Source: Acidobacteriaceae bacterium
GTDB lineage: Bacteria; Acidobacteriota; Terriglobia; Bryobacterales; Bryobacteraceae
Direction: 5' to 3'
Length of the DNA stretch: 64,000 bases
NCBI GenBank assembly: GCA_019240405.1
Contig: JAFAYL010000034.1
Location: forward strand, 1-64,000
The translations under genes and the position numbers were made by a program. Positions 62,997 to 64,000 of the stretch are shown in pieces. The notes under the pieces were generated by a model, which was not told the DNA's origin, did not search any database, and saw only the letters and a program-made list of their open reading frames with translations. The first letter of the stretch is position 1. Each line of letters starts with the position of its first letter.

Positions 62997-64000
62997 ATGC
63001 GGATCGGGATTACCTGTTATCCGACTTATGGCGGCAGCGGGATTGTCGCGACCGAACTGGGGATGGAACTGGCCCAGCGCGGCCATGAGATTCACTTCGT
63101 CAGCTATGACAATCCGATCCGGCTCGACCCTGACACGCCGAATGTCTACTATCACGAAGTAGACGTTGCGACCTATCCGCTGTTCCGCTATCCGCCATAT
63201 TCGCTGGCGCTTGCTTCGCGGATGGCTGAAGTTGCCGAGCGGTACCGGCTCGACCTCCTGCACGTGCATTACGCGATTCCGCATTCGGTCTCGGCGCTCT
63301 TGGCGCAGGAGATGACGACCTCGCGGCGGCTGCCTTTCATCACTACACTGCATGGGACCGATATCACTTTGGTCGGGGCGGACCGGTCGTACTTCTTGAT
63401 TACTAAGTTCTCAATTGAGCGGTCGGACGGGATCACAACGATCAGTGAATACATGCGGCGGAGGACGGTGGATTTCTTTGGTGTCCAGCAGCCGATTCAG
63501 GTGATCCACAATTTCGTGAACTGCTCGCTGTACCGGCCCAATGAAGAGGCGCGCAGTCGCGGAAAGAAACGAATTTTGCACATCTCGAATTTCCGCCCTG
63601 TGAAGCGCGTCCTGGATTGCGTATATGCGCTGGCGAAAGTGCGGGAGCATGTGGATGCCGAACTGATTATGGCGGGAGACGGTCCGGATCGGGGCAGTGC
63701 TGAGCGACTGGCACGCGAATTGGGGCTGGATGGCCATATCCGGTTTTTGGGCAAGCAGGATCATATGGAGCGGCTAATTCCCAGGATGCATGCGCTACAT
63801 TTGCCGAGCGAGCTGGAGGCATTCGGACTGGCAGCGCTTGAGGCCATGGCTTGCGGGGTGCCTCCGGTGGCGACGCGAGCGGGAGGCGTTCCGGATCTGA
63901 TCACTCATGGCGTTGATGGATTCACGGAACCGGTTGGCAATATCGAGGCTCAGGCTGCGCGTTTGACGGAATTGTTATCAGATGATGACTTGCATGCCCG
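62997..64000 (+). CDS. bshA: N-acetyl-alpha-D-glucosaminyl L-malate synthase, partial
   Basis: At least 334 residues, cut by the window end. A GT4 glycosyltransferase with the BshA-specific N-terminus MRIGITCYPTYGGSGIVATE, then HFVSYDNPIRL, LLHVHYAIPHSVSALLA, TTLHGTDITLVG and the donor-binding LPSELEAFGLAALEAMACG. It joins GlcNAc to L-malate in the first step of bacillithiol synthesis. GGAAG lies 11 bases before the ATG. BshB and BshC are not seen. Confidence 0.95.
   Translation, partial: MRIGITCYPTYGGSGIVATELGMELAQRGHEIHFVSYDNPIRLDPDTPNVYYHEVDVATYPLFRYPPYSLALASRMAEVAERYRLDLLHVHYAIPHSVSALLAQEMTTSRRLPFITTLHGTDITLVGADRSYFLITKFSIERSDGITTISEYMRRRTVDFFGVQQPIQVIHNFVNCSLYRPNEEARSRGKKRILHISNFRPVKRVLDCVYALAKVREHVDAELIMAGDGPDRGSAERLARELGLDGHIRFLGKQDHMERLIPRMHALHLPSELEAFGLAALEAMACGVPPVATRAGGVPDLITHGVDGFTEPVGNIEAQAARLTELLSDDDLHA

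Overview
The window reads as a chromosomal segment of a Gram-negative bacterium, most probably an Acidobacteriota member. The grounds are lipid A genes (lpxD, lpxA), a very long carboxypeptidase-regulatory-domain/TonB-receptor-like outer membrane protein, FG-GAP/ASPIC proteins fused to TPRs, short DUF1579 and M16 secreted proteins, and a bacillithiol gene (bshA). This assignment is inference from gene content; no rRNA is present. Gene density is very high, no gap exceeds about 300 bases, and I saw no insertion sequence, prophage or CRISPR array.

Layout. 1-4.4 kb: the 3' end of an unknown gene, two exported unknowns, an aminotransferase and coaA. 4.4-13.3 kb: tRNA-Ala, a tiny orphan histidine-phosphotransfer-like protein, divergent lpxD/lpxA, an AMIN amidase, an orphan Mla-type ATPase, then a minus-strand operon scpA-scpB-rluB-CoA-binding protein-SH3 lipoprotein. 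13.4-20.5 kb: a HigBA-type toxin-antitoxin pair, leuA-leuB-leuC-leuD, and a divergent LysR gene translationally coupled to thiO. 20.5-31.5 kb: HipA-like kinase, a histone H1-like protein with an acidic head and basic tail, MltD-like transglycosylase, clpP, a response regulator/diguanylate cyclase, tRNA-Arg, MOSC, metallo-beta-lactamase-fold, PHP, DUF1579 and GH18 genes. 31.5-41.3 kb: a paired M16 peptidase operon, an exported unknown, a 49-residue metallothionein-like gene, and three TPR/FG-GAP genes.

41.3-55.4 kb is the most coherent block. On the minus strand lie an NCS1 permease, a cytoplasmic nucleoside hydrolase, a TonB-receptor-like protein and a nucleoside hydrolase with a signal peptide. 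On the plus strand lie preT, preA, a dihydropyrimidinase, a beta-ureidopropionase-type hydrolase and a CoA-acylating (methyl)malonate-semialdehyde dehydrogenase. Together they could carry a nucleoside or pyrimidine base from outside the cell to acetyl-CoA or propionyl-CoA through the reductive pathway; only a beta-alanine transaminase is absent.

55.4-64 kb: an NmrA-like oxidoreductase, purH, a four-gene MacAB/DevBCA-like ABC export operon with two different permeases, tadA, and bshA running off the window end. Convergent gene ends repeatedly overlap (twice by a shared TTAG stop), and several divergent pairs are separated by only 10-30 bases.
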